Assembly (NCBI GenBank): GCA_003241385.1
Contig: QFPO01000002.1
Span: forward strand, 124,001 to 188,000
DNA from: Rhodanobacter denitrificans
GTDB lineage: Bacteria; Pseudomonadota; Gammaproteobacteria; Xanthomonadales; Rhodanobacteraceae
Direction: 5' to 3'
Length of the DNA stretch: 64,000 nt
The notes under the pieces are model-generated. The model saw only the letters and a list, made by a program, of their open reading frames with translations, was not told the DNA's origin and ran no database searches. Below are positions 1 through 9,182 of the stretch, in pieces (the first letter of the stretch is position 1; each line of letters starts with the position of its first letter). The position numbers and the translations under genes are program-made.

Positions 1-1312
1 TCGACACGCGCGTCAGCACCTCAGGGCCGGCGCCGATCAGCGTCGCGCCCTTGACCGGACGCGTCAGCCTGCCGTCCTCGATCAGATAGGCCTCGCTCGC
101 CGAGAACACGAACTTGCCGTTGGTGATGTCGACCTGGCCGCCGCCGAAGTTGACTGCGTACAGGCCGCGCTTGACCGAACCGATGATCTCTTCCGGCGCC
201 CGCGTGCCGGGCCGCATGTAGGTATTGGTCATGCGCGGCATCGGCAGATGCGCGAACGACTCGCGGCGGCCGTTGCCGGTCGATGCGGCGCCCATCAGCC
301 GCGCGTTGGTCTTGTCCTGCATATAGCCGGTCAGGATGCCGTCCTCGATCAGCGTCGTGCAGCGCGTCGGCGTGCCTTCGTCGTCGATGCTCAGCGAGCC
401 GCGGCGCCCGGCCAGCGTGCCGTCGTCGACGACGGTGACGCCCGGCGCGGCGACGCGCTCGCCGATGCGGCCGGCGAAGGCCGAGGTCTCCTTGCGGTTG
501 AAATCGCCCTCCAGACCGTGGCCGATCGCCTCGTGCAGCAAGACGCCGGGCCAGCCCGGACCGAGCACGACGGTCATCGTGCCGGCCGGCGCGTCGACCG
601 CTTCCAGATTGATCAGCGCCGTGCGCACCGCCTCGCGCGCGAATGCATGCGCGCGGCCGTCGGCGAGCAGCTCGTCGAAGCCGTAGCGGCCGCCGCCGCC
701 GCCGCTGCCCGATTCGCGGCGGCCGCCGTGCTCGGCGATGACCTGGACGTTCATGCGCACCAGCGGCCGCACGTCGGCGGCCAGCGTGCCGTCGGAGGCG
801 GCGATCAGCACGGTGTCGACGCCGGCCGACAGGCTGACGATGACCTGCTGCACGCGCGGATCGAGCGACCGTGCATAGGCGTCGATCTCGCGCAGCACAC
901 GCACCTTGGCCTCGCTCGACAGCGTCTCGATCGGGTCGATCGCCGGATACAGCGCCGGTGCCGAGGCGATCGCGAGCGGGCGGCCGGTGCCGGCGGCGCC
1001 GGCCTTGGCGATCGCACGCGCTGCGCCGGCCGCCTCGAACAGCGACGGCAGCACGATCTGGTCGGAGTACGAAAATCCGGTCTTTTCGCCGGAGATCGCG
1101 CGCACGCCGACGCCCTGCTCGATGCTGTGGCTGCCTTCCTTGACGATGCCGTCCTCGAGCAGCCAGGACTCGGCGCGCGAATGCTGGAAGTACAGATCGG
1201 CGGCGTCGATCGACGGCGCCATCAGGCGCGCGAACACCGGTTCGAGGTCAGCGGCGGACAACCCGCCGGGCCGCAGCAAGCGCTGCTCGGCCTGGGCGAT
1301 CAGAGAGGTCAT
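1..1312 (-). CDS. tldD: TldD metalloprotease subunit (partial, C-terminus beyond window)
   Basis: This is the TldD half of the TldD/TldE zinc protease, which trims modified peptides such as microcins and degrades some antitoxins. It is read from an ATG at 1312 and runs off the left edge, so 437 of the usual roughly 480 residues are visible. The zinc-binding HExxxH motif is intact at H260, E261 and H265, followed by the family GLEGD stretch. It lies 71 bp downstream of yhdP, the order rng-yhdP-tldD known from Escherichia coli. A glycine run near residue 215 is the only low-complexity patch. Confidence 0.95.
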   Translation of the reverse strand, partial: MTSLIAQAEQRLLRPGGLSAADLEPVFARLMAPSIDAADLYFQHSRAESWLLEDGIVKEGSHSIEQGVGVRAISGEKTGFSYSDQIVLPSLFEAAGAARAIAKAGAAGTGRPLAIASAPALYPAIDPIETLSSEAKVRVLREIDAYARSLDPRVQQVIVSLSAGVDTVLIAASDGTLAADVRPLVRMNVQVIAEHGGRRESGSGGGGGRYGFDELLADGRAHAFAREAVRTALINLEAVDAPAGTMTVVLGPGWPGVLLHEAIGHGLEGDFNRKETSAFAGRIGERVAAPGVTVVDDGTLAGRRGSLSIDDEGTPTRCTTLIEDGILTGYMQDKTNARLMGAASTGNGRRESFAHLPMPRMTNTYMRPGTRAPEEIIGSVKRGLYAVNFGGGQVDITNGKFVFSASEAYLIEDGRLTRPVKGATLIGAGPEVLTRVS

Positions 1313-1383
1313 GGGGGTTTGCGCAGAGGACAGGCCAACGATCATGGGGGCGCCCCGCCCCGCCCGCAAGCCGCGGCGACCGT

Positions 1384-4300
1384 TCAGCGCGCCGGTTCGG
1401 ACTCGTCGCGGCCGGCGCGGTCGGCCCGGCTCTCGCGCGAGACCAGGCGGATCTGCGGTTTGTCCCAGGGGCCGGTGACCTCGTAGGTCGCGCGCGCTAC
1501 TGCATTGATTTGCTTGTTGAAAAGACCCTGGACGACGAGTCCTGCCGCCGCCCCGACCGGTCCGCCGGCGAGCGCGCCGACGACCGGCAGCGTCGCGCCC
1601 GCGTGCGGCGTGACGACCAGACGCTGGTCGTAGTTCTTGTTGCGCAGGTCGGTGCGGCCGCTGACGCGGATGTCGGCGGCGGGCCCCTTGATCGACAGGT
1701 CGTCGGTCGCGGCCTGGCCGGTGCTCAGGCGGAACGTGCCGCTGATCGCGTTGAAGCTGAAGCCGGAGCGGAAGAAGTCCGAGAAGTCGAGGCTGAGCCG
1801 GCGCGGGATCTCGGTCAGCGACAGCAGGCCGAAGATCCGGCCGGCGCCCGGCTCCACGTCGAGGATGCGGCCGCTGCCGACCGTGATCGCGAGCGTGCCG
1901 TCGAGCTTGGCCAGCGCGAAGCCGGTCGGCGGTCCGGCCCAGCCGGCCTCGATGCGCGCGGTGGTGCGGCCGCCGTCGATGATGCCGGCATAGCCGAACG
2001 CGTCGAGCATGCGGCCGAGGTCGTGCGAGGACAGGTCGATCGACAGCCGCGAGCGGTTCGCGCCGGGCGTGCCGGACCAGTCGCCCTGTGCGTGCATCTC
2101 GAGGTTCGGCGACTTCGCATCGAGCTGGTCGATGCGCATGCCGCCGGCGACCGGCCGGCTCTCGAACCGGGTCTGGCCGAGCACCGAGCGGCCGATGCGC
2201 AGGTCGCCGATCCAGATGTGCAGCGGCGGCAGCAGGCCGGGTGTCAGATCGCTGCCGGCCGCGGGCGCATCCACATCGTCGTCCTCGGGCGATTCGGGCC
2301 AGTGCAGCCGGTCCAGGTGCACGGTCACGCCGGCGCGCATCAGGTCCGCGGTCGGCAGCGTGATGCCGCCCTGCAATGCATCGCCGGTGAAACTGAACTC
2401 GGTCGCCGCGGCGCTGCGTGCGATGCGCAGGCCGGCCGCGCCGATCGGGCGCGTGCCGAGCATCAGCGCGTCGACCGCCAGATCGGCGCCACGCAGTTCG
2501 AAATCGCCGTCGCCGGCACCGGAGCTGGCACCGACGAAGCTGGCCCAGCCGCCGAGGTCGAGCAGCGGCGCGCGCCCCCCGATCACGAATCCGCGATCGG
2601 GCAGCGCGCCGGCGACCTTCGTGCCGAAGTCCAGCCGCATCGCCAGCGGCGCATCCGGCGCCGGCAGGCGGCCGCTGACCGTCATCACGTCGCCGAGCGT
2701 CACGCGCAGCTCGCCGCCGGCGTACGGCATCGGCAGCGCGACGTCGAGCGGCAATGCGACGTCGGCTGCCTTGGCCAGCGGCGCCGGCAGATCGATCGCG
2801 GTGCCGACCAGATCGCTGTGCGCGCTCAGCCGCGTACGTCCCGGCGCACCATGATCCGAGCCGGCCACACTGGCCGCGATCGTCCACTGCGAGCTGCCGT
2901 CCATGTGCGCGAGGACCGATTCGAGCCCCGGCACGTCGGCGAACACGACCTGCGCCGGCAGCCGCGCATCGAGCCGCGCCTGCACGATCTGCCCGGCCTC
3001 GGTCACCGCATCGCCGACGGCGACGGTCAGTGTGCCGGCGTGGCCGCGCGTCGTCGCGTGCAGCTTGTCGGCGACGAAGCCGCCACGATCGAACCGGATC
3101 GCGCCGGCGACGTCGCTGAAGTCGACGCGCCAGTCCGGCTGCGTGACCGTGGCGCCGGCCAGCGTGGCGGTGCCGTCGAGCGAGAAGCCGTGCGCATCCT
3201 TCTTGAGCGGCACCTGTAGCTTGAAATCGAAATCGGCGTTGCCGCCGATCGCGAGACCGGCCAGCGCGTCGCGGAAGCGCGTGCCGATCGGCGTCGCGCG
3301 CACGAAGCCGAGCAGGTTGCGTCCGCTGCCGCGGCCGGTCGCCGAGAGTTCGAGCATGGCGTCGCCGAAATCGGCGATCCGCGCCTCGGCGCCGCCGAGC
3401 GCGGCACCGAGCGAGTTGCCGGCGCTCGCCGAAGCCTCCATGCCGTCGTTGACGAAGCGTGCGACCGCGCTGATGCCCTCGACGCGCGGCCAGTCGGCCA
3501 GGTACTGCAGCTGGGTGTCCTCGATCGTCGCGACCGCCTCGAAACGTCCGCCGTAGCCGTCGAACGGCCATTCGGCCAGATCGCCGCGGATCACCGCGCG
3601 GCCGTCGACGACGCGACCGGCCTGCAGCGCGCGGTCGAGCCACTCGACCGCGGGCCGCGGCATCACGTTGACCGGCCAGAAGCGCTTGGCGGCCGCTACA
3701 TCACCGTGCGCGACCGCCGCGTAGAGATCGAGCCGCGGCCGCGGCCGGCCGCGCGGCAGCTCGACGCCGCCGCGCAGCTCGCCGCCGTAGCCGTCGCCTT
3801 CGAAGACGATGCGCTCGGTCTCCACACGCCAGCCGTCGTCGATCGGCCGCAACACGACGTCGCCGCCGAACGTCGAGAACACGAACGGCTCGCGAAACAC
3901 GCCCGGGTATTCGGCCGTGAAACCCTGCTCCGGCAACGCGATCAGCACGGCCTGCGCGTCGCCGCGCAGTTCGCCGTGCAGCGGGCCCAGACCCGGTGCC
4001 TTGGCGGCCGGCGCGATCGCCAGGTCCGAGAACCGCGCGCTCAGCTCGTAGTCCTCGGCGCCGTCGTAACGCAGATAAGCCTGGTCGAGGCGGCCGCGCG
4101 GTATGGCATCGCGCAGCCAGGTGCGCAGGCCGGCCGGCAGCTTGCCGATCTGCGCGGCCAGACCGCCCAGCGGCGCCAGCGCGACCGTGTCGGCTGCGGC
4201 GCGCCAGCGCAGCGGCGCCGTGCCCAGCGTTTCGACGCTGGCGCGCATCGGCGGATGCTCGATGCCGCCGGCGCCGAACACGACGTCGGCCAGATCGAGC

Positions 4301-5265
4301 GACCAGGCCTCGCCGCCGCCGCGGCGCCAGCGCAGTGCCAGCGCGAGCCGGTCCAGCATCGCCGCACCGCTACCGGTCGGCATCGGCGCCGTCGTCGCGC
4401 CCGGCGTATCGACGGCGAGCCTGAGGCCGCGCAGGTCCAGACGCGTGCGCACGTCGAGCACCCGGCCGTGGTCCCACTCGGCCCAGGCCTGCACGAGGCC
4501 GCGGCCGGCATCCAGACGCGTCCCCCCGTAGGCCTGGCCGCGCAGCAGCCGGCCGAGGTCGACGTCGCGGCCGGACAGGTACAGGCGGCCGCGGCCCTCG
4601 CCGCGGCGGATCGAGGTGATCAGATCGAGCGCGCTCGCCTCCTCGTCGAGGCTGCGCACCTTGCCGAGCACGTAGAGCTCGGCGCCGCGGTTGACCACGC
4701 GCAGCTCGCTGGCGCCGACCTGCAGATGGACGCCGTGCCGCTCGTCGTCGAGCCGCAGCTTGAGGTCGACCAGGACCAGCACGCCGAGTGCGCCGAGCGG
4801 ATCGCCGCTGGCCGCTGGATCGAGGTCGAAGCCGTGCAGCTGCCAGCGGCCGTCGGCGTCGCGCTCCAGCGAAAGGTCGAGCCCGACCAGGCGGAACTCG
4901 TTCCAGGCGCGATTGCGCTGGAACGGCGCGAACACGTTCAGCGCGAGCTCGGCGCGTTGGAGCCGCAGCGGCGTCTGCTCCGGCGCTCGCGCGCCGATCA
5001 GCACGTTCTCCAGCACCAGCTGCGGTCCGCCACGGACCCAGCGCGCGGCGATGTGGCCGATCGTGACCGGGCGGTCGATGCGCTCGGCGAGCCAGGCCTC
5101 GACGCGGTCCGGATTGCGCACCAGCCACGGCACGACGAGCTGGCCGATGCCGACCAGCACGCCGAGCGCGATCACGATCGTCGCCAGCGTGCCGGCGACG
5201 ATGCGGCGGACGCGGCGCCAGCGCCTGCGTGCCGGGTCTACCGCGGGTGGTGCGATCGCGCCCAT
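1384..5265 (-). CDS. yhdP: YhdP family AsmA-like envelope protein
   Basis: This 1293-residue protein matches the YhdP (DUF3971, AsmA-like) family, large inner-membrane-anchored proteins that span the periplasm and help move phospholipid to the outer membrane. One membrane segment lies at about residues 21-49 after an arginine-rich cytoplasmic tip. The rest is a long beta-rich repeat body ending in an AsmA-type C-terminal region. The length matches E. coli YhdP (about 1266). The start is 6 bp after the rng stop, so the two are almost certainly cotranscribed. The assignment rests on family pattern and on the conserved rng-yhdP-tldD order. Confidence 0.9.
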   Translation of the reverse strand: MGAIAPPAVDPARRRWRRVRRIVAGTLATIVIALGVLVGIGQLVVPWLVRNPDRVEAWLAERIDRPVTIGHIAARWVRGGPQLVLENVLIGARAPEQTPLRLQRAELALNVFAPFQRNRAWNEFRLVGLDLSLERDADGRWQLHGFDLDPAASGDPLGALGVLVLVDLKLRLDDERHGVHLQVGASELRVVNRGAELYVLGKVRSLDEEASALDLITSIRRGEGRGRLYLSGRDVDLGRLLRGQAYGGTRLDAGRGLVQAWAEWDHGRVLDVRTRLDLRGLRLAVDTPGATTAPMPTGSGAAMLDRLALALRWRRGGGEAWSLDLADVVFGAGGIEHPPMRASVETLGTAPLRWRAAADTVALAPLGGLAAQIGKLPAGLRTWLRDAIPRGRLDQAYLRYDGAEDYELSARFSDLAIAPAAKAPGLGPLHGELRGDAQAVLIALPEQGFTAEYPGVFREPFVFSTFGGDVVLRPIDDGWRVETERIVFEGDGYGGELRGGVELPRGRPRPRLDLYAAVAHGDVAAAKRFWPVNVMPRPAVEWLDRALQAGRVVDGRAVIRGDLAEWPFDGYGGRFEAVATIEDTQLQYLADWPRVEGISAVARFVNDGMEASASAGNSLGAALGGAEARIADFGDAMLELSATGRGSGRNLLGFVRATPIGTRFRDALAGLAIGGNADFDFKLQVPLKKDAHGFSLDGTATLAGATVTQPDWRVDFSDVAGAIRFDRGGFVADKLHATTRGHAGTLTVAVGDAVTEAGQIVQARLDARLPAQVVFADVPGLESVLAHMDGSSQWTIAASVAGSDHGAPGRTRLSAHSDLVGTAIDLPAPLAKAADVALPLDVALPMPYAGGELRVTLGDVMTVSGRLPAPDAPLAMRLDFGTKVAGALPDRGFVIGGRAPLLDLGGWASFVGASSGAGDGDFELRGADLAVDALMLGTRPIGAAGLRIARSAAATEFSFTGDALQGGITLPTADLMRAGVTVHLDRLHWPESPEDDDVDAPAAGSDLTPGLLPPLHIWIGDLRIGRSVLGQTRFESRPVAGGMRIDQLDAKSPNLEMHAQGDWSGTPGANRSRLSIDLSSHDLGRMLDAFGYAGIIDGGRTTARIEAGWAGPPTGFALAKLDGTLAITVGSGRILDVEPGAGRIFGLLSLTEIPRRLSLDFSDFFRSGFSFNAISGTFRLSTGQAATDDLSIKGPAADIRVSGRTDLRNKNYDQRLVVTPHAGATLPVVGALAGGPVGAAAGLVVQGLFNKQINAVARATYEVTGPWDKPQIRLVSRESRADRAGRDESEPAR

Positions 5266-5271
5266 GACCGA

Positions 5272-6750
5272 TCAGAGCAGCACGACATCGTACTGCTCCT
5301 GCGAGTAGTGTTCCTCGGCCTGGAAGCGGATCGTCTTGCCGATGAACTCCTCCAGCTCGGCCACCGCCGCGCCCTCCTCGTCGAGGATGCGCCCGACCAC
5401 CTTCGGCGCGGCCAGCACCAGCAGCTTGGCGGCATCGAACTGGCGCACCGCGCGGGTGATCTCGCGGAAGATCTCGTAGGTGACGGTCTCGGCGGTCTTC
5501 AGGCTGCCGCGGCCGGCACAGGCCGGACACGGCTCGCAGAGCTGGCGCTCGAGGCTCTCGGTGGTGCGCTTGCGCGTCATCTCGACCAGGCCGAGCTCGG
5601 ACATCTCGTAGACCGTCGTCTTGGCGTGGTCGCGCGCCAGCGCCTTCTCGAGCAGACGGATCACCTGGCGCTTGTGTTCCTCGTCGGTCATGTCGATGAA
5701 GTCGATGATGATGATGCCGCCGAGATTGCGCAGGCGCAGCTGGCGCGCAGCGGCCTGGGCCGCTTCGAGGTTGGTGCGGAACACCGTCTCCTCGAGGTTG
5801 CGGCTGCCGAGGAACGCGCCGGTGTTGACGTCGATCGTCGTCATCGCCTCGGTCTGGTCGACGATCAGATAGCCGCCGGACTTCAGCGGCACCTCCTTGC
5901 GCAGCGCCTTCTGGATCTCGTCCTCGACGCCGTACAGATCGAAGATCGGGCGTTCGCCGGGATAGTGCTCGACGCGCTCGGCGAGCTCGGGCATGAACTG
6001 CGCGACGAAGCGCTGCGCGCGTTCGAGCGTCTCGCGCGAGTCGATGCGCACCTTCTCGATCGACGGCCGCATCAGGTCGCGCAGCGCGCGCTGCGCGAGC
6101 GCGAGGTCTTCGTAGATGCACTCGCCGACGCGCGCGCGCGCGGAATTCTCCTGCACGGCCTTCCAGAGCCGACCCAGATAGGCCACGTCCTCGGCCAGCG
6201 ATTCGCGCGGCTGGCCCTCGGCATTGGTGCGCACGATGTAGCCGAGCGGACTGTCGCCGACCAGCTCGGCCAGCATGTCCTTGAGCCGGGCGCGCTCCTC
6301 CTCGACCTCGATCCGCGCCGAGACGCCGAGCACCTTGCTGTACGGCAGCAGCACCAGATAGCGCGAGGGAATCGACAAGTGCGTGGTCAGGCGCGCGCCC
6401 TTGGTGCCGATCGGGTCCTTGACGATCTGCACGACGACCTCCTGGCCTTCGCGCACGAGTTCGCCGATCGGCGGCGGCAGCGGCGGCAGCAGGTCGCCGT
6501 TGTCGGCGACGATCGGCAGCGACGGCCGCACGATGTCCGAGGCATGCAGGAACGCGGTGCGCTGCAGGCCGACGTCGACGAAGGCCGCCTGCATGCCCGG
6601 CATGACGCGGCTGATGCGGCCCTTGTAGATGTTGCCGACATAACCGCGCCGGCTCGAGCGCTCGACCAGCACCTCCTGCAACATGCCGTTTTCGACCAGG
6701 GCCACGCGTGTTTCGCGCGGCGTCACGTTGATGAGGATTTCTTCGGACAC
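5272..6750 (-). CDS. rng: Ribonuclease G
   Basis: This endoribonuclease of the RNase E/G family takes part in 16S rRNA 5' maturation and mRNA decay. The 492 residues match RNase G (489 in E. coli) and lack the long RNase E tail. An N-terminal S1 domain (about 37-125) precedes the catalytic region, with the DVNTG and DFIDM metal-binding aspartate motifs and a CPAC zinc-link motif near the C-terminus. The start is a GTG at 6750, chosen because SEEILINVTPRETRVA aligns with the family N-terminus. The frame is open further upstream, but nothing there resembles RNase G. No Shine-Dalgarno sequence precedes this GTG. Confidence 0.95.
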   Translation of the reverse strand: MSEEILINVTPRETRVALVENGMLQEVLVERSSRRGYVGNIYKGRISRVMPGMQAAFVDVGLQRTAFLHASDIVRPSLPIVADNGDLLPPLPPPIGELVREGQEVVVQIVKDPIGTKGARLTTHLSIPSRYLVLLPYSKVLGVSARIEVEEERARLKDMLAELVGDSPLGYIVRTNAEGQPRESLAEDVAYLGRLWKAVQENSARARVGECIYEDLALAQRALRDLMRPSIEKVRIDSRETLERAQRFVAQFMPELAERVEHYPGERPIFDLYGVEDEIQKALRKEVPLKSGGYLIVDQTEAMTTIDVNTGAFLGSRNLEETVFRTNLEAAQAAARQLRLRNLGGIIIIDFIDMTDEEHKRQVIRLLEKALARDHAKTTVYEMSELGLVEMTRKRTTESLERQLCEPCPACAGRGSLKTAETVTYEIFREITRAVRQFDAAKLLVLAAPKVVGRILDEEGAAVAELEEFIGKTIRFQAEEHYSQEQYDVVLL

Positions 6751-6780
6751 AAAAGGGGTTAGAAAAGAATGTTGATCAGG

Positions 6781-6810
6781 TTTATAGCCCGGGCGCGGCG
6801 TGCTTGTCGA
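6781..6810 (-). promoter_or_regulatory. Candidate sigma-70 promoter for rng-yhdP-tldD
   Basis: On the minus strand TCGACA (6810-6805) and TATAAA (6786-6781) are separated by 18 bp, each matching five of six consensus bases. The predicted transcription start is near 6774, leaving a 24-nt pyrimidine-rich leader before the GTG. It suggests rng starts its own operon here rather than being read from mreBCD-maf. Confidence 0.55.
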
Positions 6811-6959
6811 ATCGGCGCGCCAGCAGCGCTCGGGCGCGTCGGCCGGTGCCGCGGCAGCCGCTCGCCGATTCCGGCAATCGCGACCCAAGCGATTGATTCG
6901 GTTGATCGATGCGTCCGTGCCCGAGCCGCGTCGACGGACCCGGCCGTAGCTGAATGCCG

Positions 6960-8126
6960 CTACAGCCGCGTCAGCGCCTGGGCCAGGTCGTCGATCAGCA
7001 CGGCCGGATCCTCCAGCCCGATCGACAGCCGCACCAGGCTCAGCGGCAGGCCCCTGGCCGGGCGCAGCGGCGCAGCGGGCGGGAATACCGCGCAGACCGG
7101 AAACGCCAGCGACTCGTAACCGCCCCAGGACACCGTCATCAGGAAGCGCGTCAGCCCGTCGCAGAAACGCTCGACCGCGGCGACGTCCTCGGCGTCCAGA
7201 TCGATCGTGATCAGGCCGCTGGCGCCGTGCAGCTGGCGCTCGGTCAGGCCGAACTGCGGATTGGCCGCGGCCTGCGGCGACCATACGCGGCGGATCCGCG
7301 GCTGGCTTTCCAGCCAGGTCAGCACCGTGCGCGTGCTGGCCGCGACGCGCTCCATGCGGATCTGCAGCGTGCGCAGGCCGCGCAGCATCAGCCAGGCGTC
7401 GTGCGGCGACAGGATCGCGCCGAGCGTCATGTACGGCCCCTTGAACACACCGCGCAGCAGATCGGCCGGGCCGCACAGCGCGCCGGCGACGACGTCGCTG
7501 TGACCGTTCAGATACTTGGTCGCCGAATGCGCGACCAGGTCGATGCCGAGCGCGATCGGTGACTGGTTCAGCGGCGTCGCATGACTGTTGTCGCAGAGCG
7601 TGCGGATGCCGCGCTGGCGCGCCAGCGTGGCGACCGCGGCGAGATCCTGCTGCTCGAACGTCATCGAGTTGGGACTTTCGAGCACAATCAGCCGCGTGCG
7701 CGCGGTCAGTGCCGACTCGAACGCGGCGACCTCGGTGCCGTCGACGAAGCTCGCCTCGACGCCGAAGCGCGGCAGGAAGTCCTGCAGCAGGCTGCGCGTC
7801 CAGCTGTACGGCCGCGCGACGCAGACGACGTGGTCGCCCTGGCCGACGCAGGCGATCACGCCGGCGGCGATCGCGGCCGCGCCGCTGCCGAACACGAGGC
7901 AGTCCTCGGCGCCCTCCAGTGCCGCGAGCTTCGCGCGCAGCATCGCGACGGTCGGGTTGTTGCCGCGCGTGTAGACGTGGCCGGCGTACTCGTCGCGGAA
8001 CCCGGCGCGCATCTTCGCCACCGTCGGGAACGCGAAGATCGAGGACTGCACCAGCGGCGGCGCGACCGCGCCGTGGTAGCGATCGCGATCCTCGCCGAGG
8101 TGGTTGAGGATGTAGCTGAGGTCCAT
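6960..8126 (-). CDS. PLP-dependent cystathionine beta-lyase-type enzyme
   Basis: This is a Cys/Met-metabolism pyridoxal-phosphate enzyme of 388 residues, resembling cystathionine beta-lyase (MetC), which cleaves cystathionine to homocysteine, pyruvate and ammonia. The cofactor lysine sits in SATKYLNGHSD at K204, and the upstream glycine-rich FGSGAAAI segment binds phosphate. The ATG at 8126 gives a normal family N-terminus with the YHGAVAPPLVQSS stretch. It lies 62 bp after galU on the same strand, with no other methionine gene nearby. Cystathionine gamma-lyase or gamma-synthase activity cannot be excluded from sequence alone. Confidence 0.82.
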   Translation of the reverse strand: MDLSYILNHLGEDRDRYHGAVAPPLVQSSIFAFPTVAKMRAGFRDEYAGHVYTRGNNPTVAMLRAKLAALEGAEDCLVFGSGAAAIAAGVIACVGQGDHVVCVARPYSWTRSLLQDFLPRFGVEASFVDGTEVAAFESALTARTRLIVLESPNSMTFEQQDLAAVATLARQRGIRTLCDNSHATPLNQSPIALGIDLVAHSATKYLNGHSDVVAGALCGPADLLRGVFKGPYMTLGAILSPHDAWLMLRGLRTLQIRMERVAASTRTVLTWLESQPRIRRVWSPQAAANPQFGLTERQLHGASGLITIDLDAEDVAAVERFCDGLTRFLMTVSWGGYESLAFPVCAVFPPAAPLRPARGLPLSLVRLSIGLEDPAVLIDDLAQALTRL

Positions 8127-8188
8127 GCGCGGATCCGGAAGAGCCGGCGCACCGCGGGCAGCGGCACGGCGGCGGGCGACGGCGCGGC

Positions 8189-9064
8189 TCAGAGGCCGCC
8201 GACGAACTCGCGCGTCGCGGCGGCGATCTGCGGGTCCTGCAGCGCCATGTGCAGCGTGGCCTTGACCAGGCCGAGCTTGTTGCCGCAGTCGAAACGCGTG
8301 CCGGCGAACCGATACGCCAGCACCGAGCGTTCGGCGAGCAGGGCCTCGATCGCATCGGTCAGCTGAATCTCGCCGCCGGCGCCGGGCTGCGTGTTCTCGA
8401 GCAGCGCGAAGATCCGCGACGGCAGCACGTAGCGGCCGACGATCGCCAGGTTCGACGGCGCGACGTCGGGCTTGGGCTTCTCGACGACCAGATTGATCTT
8501 GGCCGCGCGGTCGGACAGCGCGGTCGCGTCGACGATGCCGTACTTGTCGGTCTGGTCGTGCGGCACTTCCTCCACCGCGATGATGCCGGCACCGTTCTCG
8601 CGCTGCGAGAGTTCCGACATCTGGCGCAGCGCGCCGGAGCCCTCGTTCCAGATCAGGTCGTCCGGCAGGATCACGCCGAACGGCTCGTCGCCGACGACCG
8701 GACGTGCGCACAGCACCGCATGGCCGAGCCCGCGCGCCTCGGGCTGGGTGACGAACACACAGCGCACGTGCGGCGGCAGCGTGCCCTGCACCATCGCCAG
8801 CAGCTCGGTCTTGCCGGCCTCGGCGAGCTTGTTCTCGAGCTCGTAGGCCTTGTCGAAGTAGTCGGCGATCGCATGCTTGTAGCGGTTGGTGACGAAGACC
8901 AGCGTGTCGGCGCCGGCGTCGACGGCCTCGTCGACCGCGTACTGGATCAGCGGCCGGTCCAGCACCGGCAGCATTTCCTTGGCGACCACCTTGGTCGCGG
9001 GCAGGAAGCGGGTGCCGAGGCCGGCGACCGGAAAGACGACCTTGCGCAAACGGGGGGAGCTCAC
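8189..9064 (-). CDS. galU: UTP-glucose-1-phosphate uridylyltransferase
   Basis: GalU makes UDP-glucose from UTP and glucose-1-phosphate, feeding LPS core, exopolysaccharide and glucan synthesis. The 291 residues begin with the nucleotide-binding GLGTRFLPATK motif followed by KEMLPVLDRP, both diagnostic. The start is a GTG at 9064 with GAGGA about nine bases upstream; the ATG five bases further up is out of frame. It is the last of three surface-sugar genes (WecA-type, WbpM-type, galU) on this strand, separated from the dehydratase by 118 bp that hold a GC-rich hairpin. Confidence 0.94.
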   Translation of the reverse strand: MSSPRLRKVVFPVAGLGTRFLPATKVVAKEMLPVLDRPLIQYAVDEAVDAGADTLVFVTNRYKHAIADYFDKAYELENKLAEAGKTELLAMVQGTLPPHVRCVFVTQPEARGLGHAVLCARPVVGDEPFGVILPDDLIWNEGSGALRQMSELSQRENGAGIIAVEEVPHDQTDKYGIVDATALSDRAAKINLVVEKPKPDVAPSNLAIVGRYVLPSRIFALLENTQPGAGGEIQLTDAIEALLAERSVLAYRFAGTRFDCGNKLGLVKATLHMALQDPQIAAATREFVGGL

Positions 9065-9130
9065 GGCATGTCCTCGAAACAGTTGAAGGGGATCGATGCG
9101 GAAACGGAACGATGCGCGGCGTGCCGGGCG

Positions 9131-9161
9131 CCCGGCCCGGGCGCGGCGCGGTCGGGCCGGG
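9131..9161 (-). terminator. GC-rich hairpin between dehydratase gene and galU
   Basis: A perfect 9-bp stem (9131-9139 with 9153-9161) closes a 13-nt loop in the 118-bp spacer. There is no T-run after it on the minus strand, so it may be an attenuator or a processing structure rather than a full terminator. Confidence 0.3.
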
Positions 9162-9182
9162 ACGAACGGCGTGCCGACGGTC

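Noticed and set aside
3706..6762. Long plus-strand open frame (about 1018 codons) over yhdP and rng
   Set aside because: It is antisense to two well-recognised genes, is Arg/Ala/Asp-rich with no domain pattern, and is expected by chance in very GC-rich DNA.
6889..6914. Direct TTGAT repeats upstream of rng resembling an FNR box
   Set aside because: The two half-sites are in direct, not inverted, orientation, so it does not match the FNR/ANR dimer site.
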